From Sequoia sempervirens (Eukaryota; Streptophyta; Pinopsida; Cupressales; Cupressaceae): a stretch of 64,000 nucleotides of DNA. The position numbers were made by a program, and so were the translations under genes. The first letter of the stretch is position 1. Every line of letters begins with the position of its first letter. A model generated the notes under the pieces. The model worked only from the letters and a program-made list of their open reading frames with translations, did no database searches and was not told where the DNA came from. Positions 43,396 through 54,932 of this stretch are shown here, in pieces. The stretch lies in assembly GCA_007258455.2 (NCBI GenBank), contig VDFB02275659.1:216791-280790 (forward strand), read 5' to 3'.

Positions 43396-46300
43396 TCAAG
43401 GGAAGGCATCCCTATCTTCTTGGGAAACATTATGCTCGACGAATCTGGACATGATCATGACAACTTCCTCCATCATGAATGGTGACAACATGCTTATCCT
43501 GAATTCAAGCCCGTCCAAATCCTCAGCACATTTGGCAAAGGTGTTCTCCCAATCCGCTTCCTGTCTCACAAAATCATCTCGGATAGACAAGAGATTCACC
43601 GCTTTTGTGAAATACTGTCTTAGAATTGGTCTAGTAATAGAGAAGAAAACTTCTTGAACCTTATGCTTCAACCTCTCCAGCTGCATGTCGTTTTCCCTGA
43701 AAATCTCTCTATCAAACACATCTGCAGCTATCATATAAATCTTCTCCCGAATTTTTTTAACTTGATCCTCAACTCTGAGCCCATTTGCCTTTGCCTTCTC
43801 TAGAATCTCTCTTTGTATTGTTACTGCCCAAAACCAATGGTGAAAATCATAAGCCACTCCTACAACAATCACTTTTCCTTCGACCAATTCTTCCCTTGGA
43901 ACACCCTTCAATACTTTGAGGCATGGAATGAGCCTCTCCTAAATATTTGGGAGGTTGTCCCAAGTTTCTACCATGTCAACCAATCTGGAAAGGAAAGAAG
44001 TCTGTCCGTAGGCAAGCGTCAATCTCTCCATAAATGAAGTTGCTTCCATGCCCTTGCTTACCATCCATTCCTGGGATTCCTTGGCTGTGACCATCCCTTC
44101 TTCCACATCCTTTTTCATCTCCAGTGAGGAATTGAGAAGAGGAGGAGCTACCACATCACCCTGGTTGAGTGGTTGGGTCAGATGTCATATATACTCCTTT
44201 AGGTGCTCAACCTACCTCTTGTATTATTTCTTTTTTGCCACTTCCTTTTCCAATCTTTCCTTGATAGTTGAGACGGAATTGTTCAGTTCTTCCACTTCCT
44301 AGCCTTTTGTTGTTGGGCCAAGGTCTATAGTGGTTATGGTGTATTCCTGGGGAGTGATCTCATCTTGTGCTTTATCCACTGTTGGTACTGCGATATGTAT
44401 GGAACGGCCGCTGGCTTCATCCCTCTGAATGGTGGAAAATTTCTTGGTAGGTTTCTTAGTAACAACTTGTTCCAACCTTGCCAAGAAATCCGCAGTACCA
44501 TCTTCTTCTTGGACCTCAACTGGTGCCTGAATTTTCATCCTCTCCTTCAACCAATCTGGAATGGTAGGTTGCTCGATACCATCTTCCTCCTGAACTTTCC
44601 CTTCATTTGGAATATCCAAGACTCCTCTGAGGGCGGAAATCATTCCCTCTTTGAAGTCATCATTTTGGACTTCCACTTCATTATCCGAACCCAGTATTTC
44701 TGTGCCCGTAGGAGATGGGGGCTCATTGTCATCCAAGTGGATCAGTTCATTGTCCTTTTCCTAAACTGTAGAAGGTCTCATCATTTCAGCCAAGGATTCA
44801 TCTGAAGTAGCTACTAGTTCATTAATATTCTGAGACGTCACGGAGCGAGATGGCTCCATCTTCCGTCTTTTTTGGACAGGCTCTATGCTTGCAACTACTT
44901 CTTTCCTCTTCTCACCAATCTCAACTAAATCATCACGATGGGATGCACCAACATTAGAGGAGTATGATTTTGTCTCGCTCAGTAAATCATACATGAGTAT
45001 CCCTCTTTTCTGCCTCAACTCCTAGACTTGATGGTTGACCCACCACTGAGAGTACTTAATCACTGGTCTCATCAACATCACCAAATCTGAATGCTCAGGC
45101 TCTAACCACTTCATGAAAGGAAGAGGTTGGTTCTCCTCGAAGCACGGCTGGACATAATTTCCATCGTCCTACAACTGATCGAGCACCTAGCAAAGTTCGG
45201 TCGGCCTCATAAAGTCCACTAGCACTCTAGACCATAATCTTCTTCTGACTTCGTACTCATTGGCAACGTTCACCTAGAAGTCCTCCAATTCTACTCTTTG
45301 TTTATATCTTCTCCCATCCACAGTCTGAATATGATGATGTAGGTCAAAATTGTTCCTGGAATTATAGGCTGTGAACGGGTACCACTAGATTTCTAGCTTG
45401 GCGCTCTCAGTTGCTTGTGCTGACGGATAGGACTCTGACATATTCCCAATAAAGAATGGGAAAGTAACAACTGCCTTCTTACTTGGCCTTTGGATGTTCT
45501 GATACTCTTCTAGCTACCTCAGGACTTCAAGCAAAATCATCTGATTTGTTGGATAAATAGGCAGCTTGTAAGGATTTCCAGTGAATCCCTAGATCCTGAC
45601 ATATGTAAACTTTGGAAACTGGATAAACCAGGATCCATACCTACTGATCAAACTCTTTACTTCGTAACTCAGCCTCTGGTGCATTCCTCCTTGAAGTGTT
45701 CTTGTGATATACATTAGGAAAGCATCGTGCACCCACTTGAAATGAGATTTCTCCCTTAGCTAAAGTTGCAGGTAGCAATCATAAGGCTTGAGTTCATTTT
45801 CTCCATTGCCAACTTTGCCTTTGCAAATCAGTCCTAAGTATTTATATGTTCTGGCCAACAAATAGACAATGTACGAGCTCATATGAAAAGACTTGGTCTT
45901 TTCCAAATTGTTCAGCTACTCATGAAGATTGTTGCTTATCATTTAGGACCAATTGAACATCTTCACGCCGGAAGTGATTTAATCTATAAAATAATACATC
46001 CACATTTCAAAATATGCACCTTGTGGATTGTCGGCTATCCTGTTCAGCATTAGAATGATATCCCCATAGTCCTCTTTAAAATCTATCCATCGTGGCTTCT
46101 TAGGAATCTTCTTTGTGGATGGTCTAGGCTTCTCTAGCCATGCCTTATTAACATTTGTAGCACACAATTCAGACTAGCTGTCATACAATCTCTTGGTGTC
46201 CTCCTTGGTTTTGTAGACGGTATGGGGATGTGTTGGGATGTCGAACACCTCTTGTATTGCCACTTCAGTAAGGTGAGCCAGAAACCTTCCATCAGGTGCA

Positions 46301-46599
46301 AAAATTTGTCTTTCCTAAGCATTGTAATGGATGGCACATTCTACCATTAACTCGGCACAATCTACTGCAGGTGGGAATCCAGTTGCTTGAAAAATTCCAT
46401 TTCTCACCATCCGTCTGGCAATCGGTGTCGGTAATCCAGTATGTCCATATACTCTCTTCTTGAACTCCACGAAGTCTACATGTCCTAGATCAGTGTCTAC
46501 AACATTTTTCCATTTTGAATTTATTTTTGACTCTCGCTATACCCCTTTATTGGTGAACTTCATTGGCACCTTCTTCGATGATTCTCCTGCAGTGGTCAT
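43396..46599 (-). pseudogene. Unit III long gene of unknown family (about 1,068 codons)
   Basis: ATG at 46599 (MTTAGESSKKVPMKFTNKG) to 43396 is a single frame with no frameshift, but about 20 stops, mostly TAG, with a few TAA and one TGA. Segments: RVYGHTGLPTPIARRMVRNG; AIQEVFDIPTHPHTVYKTKE; a Lys/Pro stretch; FHMSSYIVYLLARTYKYLGL; YRQ-rich middle; an acidic disordered part (44299-44736); then a helical C-terminus (43396-43911, 171 codons) with LERLKHKVQEVFFSITRPIL and SPFMMEEVVMIMSRFVEH. I recognise no domain. The lack of indels over 3.2 kb suggests inactivation by point transitions only. Confidence 0.7.
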
Positions 46600-47759
46600 C
46601 AAACTGCAGTAAAAATAATAACATTAATACGTATACTTTAAAATATAATTCATTCTCGTGCCTTGTGTTCGAATATTTTACTTTTAGCTCATTAAAATAT
46701 TAAATTTCTGTGAAAAAAACAAGCTGAAAGTAAATGAATTTAATTGAAATTTTAGCCAAAATTTAGCCAAGATGAAAAAGACGGAAGGAGAATTGATGAA
46801 TTTATCCAATTGAACTCCAAACCTTAGGAAAAAATATTTTGGCTGCAAATCAAATTCAAAATTTGAGAATTGAATCAAAAATCAAATGTCAAAGTGCGCT
46901 AGTCTTGCTGAGAATTTCAACTTTTAGCAAATAAATCCTTCACTTCTTTGAAAAATTTTACTTCCTTAGCATAAAATTATTCCTTCCTCTGAGAAAATCG
47001 ATCTTGCCTGCAAAAGAATTGATGTTGTCTCAACTTTCTTACAATTTCGAGAGATTAACTTCTCTTCAGCTCTGTTTGTGAAAAAAAATGAGTTGCTGAA
47101 ACTCATTATAATGCTGAAGAATTCAATTTCTTTTAGCAATTGCATCTTTTTCTCTTGATTTTGATTTGTTTTCTCTTCTTAAATCAGGCAAGTTTCCATT
47201 CTTTTTCGAAAAGACTCCACAGCGAGTTTATCCAGGCAAATCTCTTTGATTTTCCAAAATTCAATTTTTTTGCTAGATGTTTATCTTTGATTTTCAAAAT
47301 TTTGAAAATAACATTAAATGTCCAATTAAATTCAATTTTTTCCAAGTTCTAATTCATGGAAAATTTAATTTTGCTCACGGATTTTTCTCTTTACCGGTGT
47401 AATTTATTTTCTTCCAATACATCTCTGGCGAATTTTTATTTTGTCCAAGGCATTTTATATTTCTAAGAATTGGAAATAAATTATTAAAATGTCAGAATAT
47501 TTAATTTATTTCAAACCCGTTCGTTTTTGAACCCATGGCTATTTTAATTTTTCTCTTTTTTTCTTTGGCTAAATGTTTATTTTCCAAATTTATTCCAATT
47601 TTCATCTAGCCAAGTTGATATTTTAGCCATCTTGTCAACAAATGTTACGCCAGATCCTCATTTTCTTCTGCCATGGTAGAGTTCAAATTGTGTCGGGCAC
47701 ATTTTCTCATGCCGAAATCAATTTTTCTCTTGCTTGGATGATTTTCTTTGGGAAAAGTA
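46600..47759 (-). other. Unit III region before the long gene
   Basis: AT-rich, with many TTTTCCAAATTTT-like tracts; likely leader, promoter or intron of the minus-strand gene. Short plus-strand frames (47140-47352) are low-complexity and not supported. Confidence 0.4.
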
Positions 47760-48540
47760 TGCATTTGGACAAATTTTCATCCCTTTGAGTCAAGGGCGGA
47801 CTTTCTTGCCTCTTTGCCATGTACATTTTTCTTTGTGCACTTAGCCAACCTCATCAATTATTTCCCTAGGTATCATACTTAGGTGAATTTTCAATCTTTC
47901 TTTTTCCTTGTGTTAGGCAGACTTCATCAAGTTCTTTCCATGGCCTAGGCGGACTTCATCAAGTTCTTTCCATCTTCCATCAAGGCATGGCAGACTTTCT
48001 ATCCTCCTTGACATTTGCCTTTCACACTCATACTTAGCCAAAACTCACATTTTTCTTTCTAAAGCATTAAAATACTTAGCCAAATTTTGCATTTTCCCTC
48101 TTCTTAGGCCTCCATACTTAGACAAATTTCGGATTTTTCTTCCAAGGCATAAAATACTTAGCCAAAATTTTCAATTTTCCTGCTTTTTTGCCTAGGCAGA
48201 CTTCACAAATGTCTTGCCAAGGCTTGGGCGGACTTTGGAGGTGTCTTGCCACTCATCACCTAAGGCTTGGCTGACTTTAGAGGTGGCTTGACATGTTTCA
48301 TCCAAGGCTGGGTAGACTTTGGAAGTGTCTTTCCATCTTATGGCAAACTTCCAAGAAGTCTTGCCATCTTTCCTTTATGGCAAGGGCGGACTTCAACACC
48401 TTTATGCCATGTCCCTCAAATTAAGGTCCGACATCCTTAATGGCTTGACATTCTCCTGTTGATGGTGAACTTTTCATCTTCACCTTCCCTTCTTTCTAGG
48501 GCCGACTTTGTTAATGGTTGGACATTCTCCATGGCAAGGG
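47760..48540. repeat. Degenerate GGCGGACTT array, unit III
   Basis: About 13 variants of GGCGGACTTC, GGCAGACTTC or GGCTGACTTT spaced 30-60 bp, each followed by a short pyrimidine-rich stretch and TTGCCAT or TTTCCAT. The same array is in the short relative at 60600-61450. Confidence 0.75.
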
Positions 48541-49098
48541 AAAATTTCTCCAGACTTAGGCAAAATTTATCATAAATTTCATTCCTTTGGGTTGATTTTT
48601 TGGTGATTTTTTGCATGCTTTTGGATTGATTTTTCTAAATTTTTGCTTTATTTTTCCATGTTTTTCCTAATTTTTGCTTTATTTTTCAATTTTCACTTTG
48701 ATTTTTTAATGATTTTTTAAATTTCTGGGTTGATTTTTGGTTCTAAAGATGGAAACGTTGACCCGTTGACCAGGGTTGACTTTCTAAAAATAGAAAAAGC
48801 AAAATCCCTAAAAAATAGGGAACCCCGTTTGGTCCAAAAATGCTAAAAATGAAAAAGCGAAAAAGAAAAAAAGTAGATTCCCTAAAAAGTAGGAAGTGTC
48901 AGAATTGGACCAAAGCACAGGTGATCCTTGTCTCCAGGACCTTTTGAACCCTTCCATGACGTTTACGCAGTGATTCAAGCATGGATTCTCAACTTGGCTC
49001 AGATGACTCTCAAAATATTGACTTGAAACTCTCAAAGAAGTGATCTCACGAAACTGTTGCATGGAGGCAAAACCCTAAAAACTAGCAAACTACTAGCG
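48541..49098 (-). other. Unit III subterminal region
   Basis: Contains TGATTTTT repeats, then GTTGACTTTCTAAAAATAG and AAAAGCAAAATCCCTAAAAA blocks conserved in the short relative (61560-61730). An 84-codon minus-strand frame (48808-49062) starting MQQFREITSLRVSSQYFESH is near a position where the relative has a different short frame, so it is probably not a protein. Confidence 0.5.
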
Positions 49099-49100
49099 GT

Positions 49101-49117
49101 CCCCATTTGCAATGGGG
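49101..49117. other. Terminal hairpin of unit III
   Basis: CCCCATT-TGC-AATGGGG: 7-bp perfect stem, 3-base loop, 23 bases from the element end. Conserved in sequence and distance in the short relative (61925-61941). Confidence 0.75.
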
Positions 49118-49140
49118 CGATGTGTGAAAAGGTCACAATA

Positions 49141-49617
49141 GCTCCCAAAGCCAAAGATTGGATACAAGAGAGCCAAGATATTCTTAAGGCTCTTAAGGAT
49201 AATTTACAGGTGGCTCAGAATCAACAAAAGACTTATGCAGACAGGCATAGGGTTGAGCGCAGTTTTGAGGTAGGGGGCTTGGTCTTCTTGAGGTTGGAAC
49301 CCTACAGATAGTCTTCATTAAAGAAAAGTGGTGCAGAGAAGTTGAGACCATGTTACTATGGTCCTGAAAGGATAACCAAGCATGTGTGGAAAGTAGCCTA
49401 TGAGTTGGAGTTGCCCGAGAATAGTAAGATCCATAATGTTTTTCATGTATAATGTTAGGGAGAGGAGACTGAGGAGCAGACTTAGCAGAGTGATCAAAGA
49501 ATATTCGATCAAGTGGAGATACTTGCTAGTGGAGGATGCCACGTGAGAAGGAGAGTAGATTTTGTAGTATCGTAACTTACACTTGTTTGAGGGAAAGCAA
49601 TCTTGGGAAGGGAGGAC
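49141..49617 (+). pseudogene. Element B integrase C-terminal part and chromodomain-like tail
   Basis: Resumes the integrase reading with PKAKDWIQESQDILKALKDN, then TYADRHRVERSFEVGGLVFL and RLEPYR before a stop. KLRPCYYGPERITKHVWKVA and NSKIHNVFHV follow. SRVIKEYSIKWRYLLVEDAT and LHLFEGKQSWEGRTV is a chromodomain-like tail. The GGGAGGAC tract before the LTR is the polypurine tract. Confidence 0.85.
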
Positions 49618-50091
49618 TGTAATGTCCCCTTCTCAATGATCGCTCCAAGTGGACTTATTGGTTTATTTGGTTATTTAATGTTCCCTAGTAGGAAAAAGTA
49701 CATTTGTAAGGTAACTTTAAATAATTAAATTAAAGGTGTTATAAAGTGACTTTGGGAAATATTTAAAAAGTAACTTTATAAAGTCACTTTATTTTATTTA
49801 ATGAGGGGGGGAAAAGGCAAGTGATATAAAATGTGGAAATTGAGCTCATTTGTACCATGCTTGCTTATTTTCTCTAATTGACATTTTGAGGAGCTTTTCA
49901 AAGTTCTTGGATTTGGGGAAAGAAACCCTAGGCCAATTGGTTTTGGTGGTGAAACAATTCCACCCTAGTTGGTCTAGTTGGGAAGATCATCTTAGGTTTT
50001 TCACAGATGCTTGATTTTAGCAAATTTATTTGTCTCCTTTGGAGATAAATTTGGAGTTCAACGATTATTATCTTGCTTAGTTTGGAGGACT
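49618..50091 (+). repeat. Element B right LTR, proximal part
   Basis: Starts TGTAATGTCCCC and matches the left LTR to TTAGTTTGGAGGAC (about 50091), equivalent to 29812. The distal 0.8 kb is not in place here; a homologous stretch lies inverted at 51899-52725. Confidence 0.85.
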
Positions 50092-50800
50092 GATATTATT
50101 GCATAATCTGAGATTGAAGATTTCATGTTGTTGGTCAACCAATATTGTTATTTTGCTGTTATGCTCTTGGATTGAACCTTCAAGTTCTTCTAAAAATCTT
50201 TTGAGGATGAAATCCCTCATTTGATTGGATTACAAATTCTGTTAAAAATAACTCATTTTTTTGCTTTATCCAAAAAAGTTTTTTTTTCTTTTTTGTTGAC
50301 TTTTCCAAAAAACTCTTTTTGTTTTAATTTAAAAAATTCATTATGTGCAAACATTTAATCACCTTTCCAATGAGCTATTGCACTAAGTTGTTTAATTATT
50401 TCTCAACATTAGACAACATTGATGAGATATTAATTAAATAACTTAATAACTCACTCAAGTTGTGGAAAGTACTGCAATGTCATCAAAGTCCAATTCTAAC
50501 CAAACCATGATGAAACTAAAGTAGTAGGAAGATGATTGGAATCAACTTGGTGAGTTTCTAAAAATAGCCTACTCCAAGAAGTTTGGAGAGCATCCAAAAG
50601 GTAGAAAATTGATTCTGAAAGCATCAAAGGGCTCCAACTTAGCCAATTGAACTCAAACCCAAGAACAATTGCTTTGCAAAATTGATCAAACGCTTCTCCA
50701 AGAATGTTGAAGTTGTCCCTAACTAACCAGTTAGCTTTCAAAAGACTTAGAAATTGGTTAAATGTGCACAAATTGGCTAAGCGCCAAAAGGGGACATTAC
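50092..50800. other. Unassigned sequence with an inverted LTR-like end
   Basis: No gene. The right end reads GGGGACATTACA (50790-50801), the reverse complement of the TGTAATGTCCCC LTR start seen at 49618 and 59138, so a minus-strand LTR probably begins here and runs left. Its limit on the other side is not clear. The 119-codon minus-strand frame at 50496-50855 has no recognisable domain. Confidence 0.45.
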
Positions 50801-50810
50801 AATTGTATTC

Positions 50811-51898
50811 ATGGCAATAGAGACAAAAAATGATATTTTGAAAAATGAAGACCAAGAAAAAGAAGAGTTAGAAGGAGAAGGGAATATCGAAATAGATAGA
50901 GAAGTAGATTTGGAAGAACTCATATGTGCACTAAGTGAAATTAAGAAACTCAAGAGAAAGAACCTAAAACAAAAATTACAACTTTAAGAGGATAGTGAAT
51001 TTAAGGCAAAGTTATCACAAGGTCTTGAAGAGTTCGAAAGGATGATCATCAATCTAAAAATTCAAATTGAAGAAGAAAAAAGGATTGAAGAGAAGGTTAA
51101 AATCCAATTAAAGAAAAAGGAAGAAAATTGTGAAGGTTTGAGTCCAAAATTATTTCCTTGAGAAAGGAACTAGAAAAGACAATCACTAAGTTGAACAGAA
51201 GCCTCAAGTTTGAAAAGAGTACTGAGATCTTAGATAATATCATCAATGAACAAAAATCATCATTCATAAAGACAAGTCTTGGTTATGAAGAAAAGGAAGA
51301 TCAAGTTTCCAAAGAGCCATCAAAGAAGAAAATGAAGAAAAATAAAAAAGTTATTCAAATGCTCTCAAAAGTCCTATAAAAATCTAAAGTAGTAAGAAGG
51401 AGAGTCATGTCCCACAAAAATCAAGCCCTCCAAAACATATCATGGACAAATTTAGAAAGTCCTTTCCTTCAACACAACCATGCATGAACAGGTTTCAACA
51501 TTCTTTCTTTGGTTATTGCTTTTTGTGTAACTATTTTGGTCATAAAGCAATAGATTATAGGATGCATTCAAGAAATTTTGGTTGGAACAAAAATAGAAGT
51601 CCTTATGAGTTTTCAAGTAGCAACTATAACTCATTTTCTCCCTTAATGGATTTTAATGTTATACGCTATAAGTGCAACAATTTTGGACATACAACATATT
51701 TTTGCAAAAGTGGTTTTGTTGAACCACCCAAGCAGAACAAGGATACCATGGCCAAACAAAAGGAGAAAAACACAAAAGTATGGAAGAAGAAGCAAGAGCA
51801 AGAAAAGAAAAATGAGAGTCAATACTTGTGCAAATAGCCTTTCATGCTCAAAATGAGGGTAATCAGTGGTATATTGACAGTGGATTCTCAAGCCACAT
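50811..51898 (+). pseudogene. Ty1/copia Gag and protease start
   Basis: ATG at 50811 opens a Glu/Lys-rich coiled coil (EEELICALSEIKKLKRKN-like), then stops. 51158-51379 has LNRSLKFEKSTEILDNIINE and KTSLGYEEKED, as in SIRE/Maximus-type copia Gag. 51442-51837 has two zinc-knuckle remnants (CFLCNYFGHKAIDY; CNNFGHTTYFC). After a frame change QWYIDSGFSSHM is the copia protease site, normally DSGCS. It is cut at 51899 by an inverted LTR. RT and integrase are absent. Confidence 0.75.
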
Positions 51899-52725
51899 GT
51901 GTAAAATCCCCTCTAGTTTTGAACAATATTTTTGCAATGTTTTCAATTTGGCACATGTGCCATTTTGTCAAACAAGTTGCAGGCTAACTAAACTGAGCAT
52001 TTCAATGGTTTTGATATTTGCAAACTCTCAAATAACAATCTTAGAAAATAGATAACATCACACTTTGCATTGCTTCAAACTAAAGAATCATACATTACAT
52101 TTAGTGAGGCATATAAACTTTATCCTTTATATTTTTGAGCATTAACATTAATAGTAATATGCATTTTCAGAACACAAGTTGTAGAGTCCAATATTTAAAT
52201 ACCACTTTTGGTAAACTCCTAGAATGAATAGTTGCTCCTAGTAAATGATATGCCTAGTGCAAGTCCAAATTGAAGGTGGGAATTAACGCTGAGTATGGCA
52301 GCAATACCATGCCTGGAAATGGGACCAATCTAATTCCCACACACTCAGAAACACCACACGCCTATCTACAATGTTCCACGTCCTCTTGTGCAGCTCCAAG
52401 CATCCTCCAATAGGGCGGTTTACCCTCAGAACCTCACACCTTCTTGATTGCAGACCTATAGCCAGATATTGATTCCAACGACTGACTTCCCAATTGCAGC
52501 AATGGCATAATACAAAGGTCTTCGATCTTTGTTTACCTCTTGTAGCTTACACGCCCCTTGGAAAATAACTACGACCTCCCAACAATATTTCTACACCTCC
52601 AAACCGAGTACGCAATAGTTGTGTAGAGGAATAGGCATCTACAACTTCCAAGTTTCCAATGACTAGCTAGGAATGAAAACAAAGATTGCGCCCAACTCAA
52701 TACATTAACCAATAAATCCTATTGT
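51899..52725 (-). repeat. Inverted distal half of an element B-type LTR
   Basis: The reverse complement matches 29847-30659 (ends TTTTACA; shares GGCACATGTGCCA and ATTGGTTAATGTATTGAG) at roughly 85%. Its length, about 0.82 kb, is the part missing from the right LTR at 50091. The junction at 51899 lies in copia protease codons. Confidence 0.8.
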
Positions 52726-53744
52726 TTGCTCTCCAGCAATGTGTGTAAGATCTGGTTGGAGAGTTGCTGGTGCAAGGTCTGGTTGTTCAATTGGAGCCCA
52801 AGGACGCCAAAATGTCATTCTGTGAAGAAGAACTCGCTTGTTGACTGTAAACACGAACGTGTTCAGACAACTTTTGAAAAACCCCTAAAAATAACCGCTC
52901 GCCAAGAAGTATTTTTTCAGAAAAAATTTGGCACATGGGTTTTGTTCATGCTTCAGTGCTAAACAAACCCAGTTCCTCAGAATTTTGATTCTAAGACTTT
53001 TTCCAAAAAACCCCCAAAAATAGGGGAAGCAAGTTTGGTGATTCTGGAAAATTTGACGAGATGGGTTTCACTGGAAAATTATTCTGAATCTACCCAGCTG
53101 ATCAGATCTATGGTAGCCTATTGCTTTGTGTGACATGCAAGAAAACCTAAGACAAGAAGAGAGGAAGTAGACAAAAGATGGATTGGAAGTTTTTAATCTG
53201 ACTCCCTGAGAAAATCTTTCTTTGAATCCAACCTCAGATTAGCAATCTTCTTTTGCTTCAGATCTGCAAGAAATATCGAAGAATGGTCAAAAACCTTGGC
53301 CAGATCTGAAAATGGCGTTCTTAAGAGCTTATTGTTGTTCTTGATCATCAACCTGCAATGAAATAATGAGGAGGGACACCTAGATCTTCTTAGTATAGAC
53401 TCAAGCCTCAGATCCATAAGTTTGGGAACTTAACTCATGATCAAAAGTTGATTTGGCTTGATCTGAAGTTCAAAAAGGTGATTTCCACTCATCGTGGAGC
53501 AAGTTGGCCAAGTTTATCTCAAAATATCTTGACTTTAGTCAACAACTTTTCCGTTGACCTTTTCTAGGCGTCCCTTTTGAGTTTTGCAAGTTTTTTTTTT
53601 ATTTTCTCTATTGAATGACCCCAGTTTGATCTTGAATCCAGATTGATCTATCGATCCTGAGTTGTTGCTAGTACATTCATTGTCGAGCTGGATTTGAACT
53701 GAAGAGAAGTGCTTGGGAGGTACTAAGCTAAAAAGCTGAGTTTG
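52726..53744. other. Unassigned repeat-like sequence
   Basis: No supported gene. CCAAAAATAGGGG-type blocks and pyrimidine-rich stretches recall LTR interiors, but no end, primer site or target duplication could be fixed. Confidence 0.35.
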
Positions 53745-54245
53745 TGGCCTCAAAAAGAAGGGCACCTTTCTCAAGAAAGGGCACTTTTGCCTTTGCCTTG
53801 GTGAATTTTCAATGTTTGTTCTTCAACTTTTTAATCTGACCTCTAGTGCTTTGATTCAAAATCCCCGTTGATCGGAGAATCAGATGATCTTGTTAGATAT
53901 CTTATCAGGTAACTAGCTTTGTTTTTCCGAGGATGAATGGAGTTGGAAAACTTAGAAGTCAATTTAGAGTCCCTTTATTCAAGGGCGCCTCTTACTGAAA
54001 AGGGCGCTTTTGCTCTCACTTTGATTTTTTTTACTTTGATAGCCATTTCTTGGTATCTTCGTCAACTGCCTCTTTTTGCTTTCTTGCCAACTATTGGTGA
54101 TCAACTTATCAGATGATCTTGTTGATTGTTTTGTTGTCAAGCCAGCAAGCGAACGCCGAGGATGACTGCCTTGGATGATTCAACAGGCTGGATTTGACCC
54201 TTAAGAATTAAGGGTGCCCCTGTCTGAAAAAGGCTCTTTTTTAGC
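53745..54245. repeat. Degenerate tandem repeat, about 225-bp period
   Basis: Three units share AAGGGCRCYTTTNCTC-like blocks (about 53785, 54010, 54230). The two units between them also share TCAGATGATCTTGTT (53880 and 54110) and CCGAGGATGA (53928 and 54156). Probably within an LTR or untranslated region. Confidence 0.65.
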
Positions 54246-54932
54246 ATTGTGAACTGATCTCTCCTTTGTAACATTTCCAGAGTTAGTCAAATTTTGACCT
54301 TTTTCGGAAACGAGAATCTCCTTCATTGAATAGCATCATTTTAGACCTTTTTTTGCCATGGTTGCATCATTGAAGCTTTTGAAGTTTAGCTTTCAGCACC
54401 TGGTACTGGCCAATCTACCATTAATGGCTGCGGAGCTCCTAACTTTGTTCCTGAAAAACAAAAATAGACCCACCAGAGTAAAACGTGTCTTTTGATGATT
54501 TTGACTTGATCAGTGGGATCGTGAAGTCGATTAACCCTATCAAAATCATTTTCAATCATTTCTGAGAAGGTCCTATTTTCGGGGGTTTGCCTAAAAATAG
54601 GGGCGTAAAACCCTAATTTTCAATTTTTTAGAATTTATCACAAGTGTTCCTTGATAGAAACCCACAAAGCCCCTATGTTTGGTTTGACCTAAAACAGACT
54701 TTTGATAGCGTTTTTACATCATTTAGCTCAATTTAAGCAGAATTCCAAAATTTTATTTTAGGTACAACAAAATGCAATTAATTTAAACCTCCTTTGGTTT
54801 CCTTATTCGTTCTTGATTCATTTCTGCAAAATCTTTGATTGTTTGGAGATTTTTGAATCTCTTTAATGATCTTGAGAGTTGAGGCCATTAGCTTCATTGT
54901 TGGAAGCAATTCCTAGTCCTTTTTCAATTATC
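54246..54932. other. Unassigned sequence
   Basis: No gene or defined repeat. It shares the style of the flanking repeat regions. Confidence 0.3.

Larger units (their letters stand above)
42464..49140 (-). mobile_element. Unit III: 6.7-kb element with a long unknown gene
   Basis: Interrupts the integrase codons between AFGDNKA and PKAKDW; GCTC on both sides (42460-42463, 49141-49144) is a 4-bp duplication, or 5 bp with one mismatch. Both ends match the ends of 59238-61964, which lacks the middle 4 kb. There are no internal long direct repeats and no RT, integrase or transposase. The plus-strand 3' end is CACAATA. A 3.2-kb minus-strand gene fills the centre. It may be a large LTR carrying a gene in its U3 region, or a non-autonomous element of another kind. 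The boundary is well supported by the integrase frame. Confidence 0.75.
4397..50091 (+). mobile_element. Element B: old plus-strand chromovirus split by three insertions
   Basis: Left LTR pieces at 4397-4454 and 29445-30659 match the right LTR that starts at 49618. A primer-binding site follows at 30661. Gag, protease, RT, RNase H, integrase and a chromodomain-like tail follow in order but are interrupted. Element 2 lies in the left LTR, element 4 in gag and unit III in integrase. The first roughly 40 bp of the left LTR are missing or unrecognisable. Many stops and a changed RT catalytic motif make it defective. It is the oldest layer of the nest. Confidence 0.85.

Noticed and set aside
43396..46599. 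TAG as a read-through or recoded codon
   Set aside because: Nuclear genes of plants use the standard code, the same TAG excess is seen in unrelated elements here, and TAA and TGA stops are also present. Deamination explains it more simply.
42464..49140. Unit III as a Helitron
   Set aside because: It has a hairpin near its end, but Helitrons make no target duplication and end CTRR at an A-T site; both copies here have flanking duplications and no Rep/helicase.
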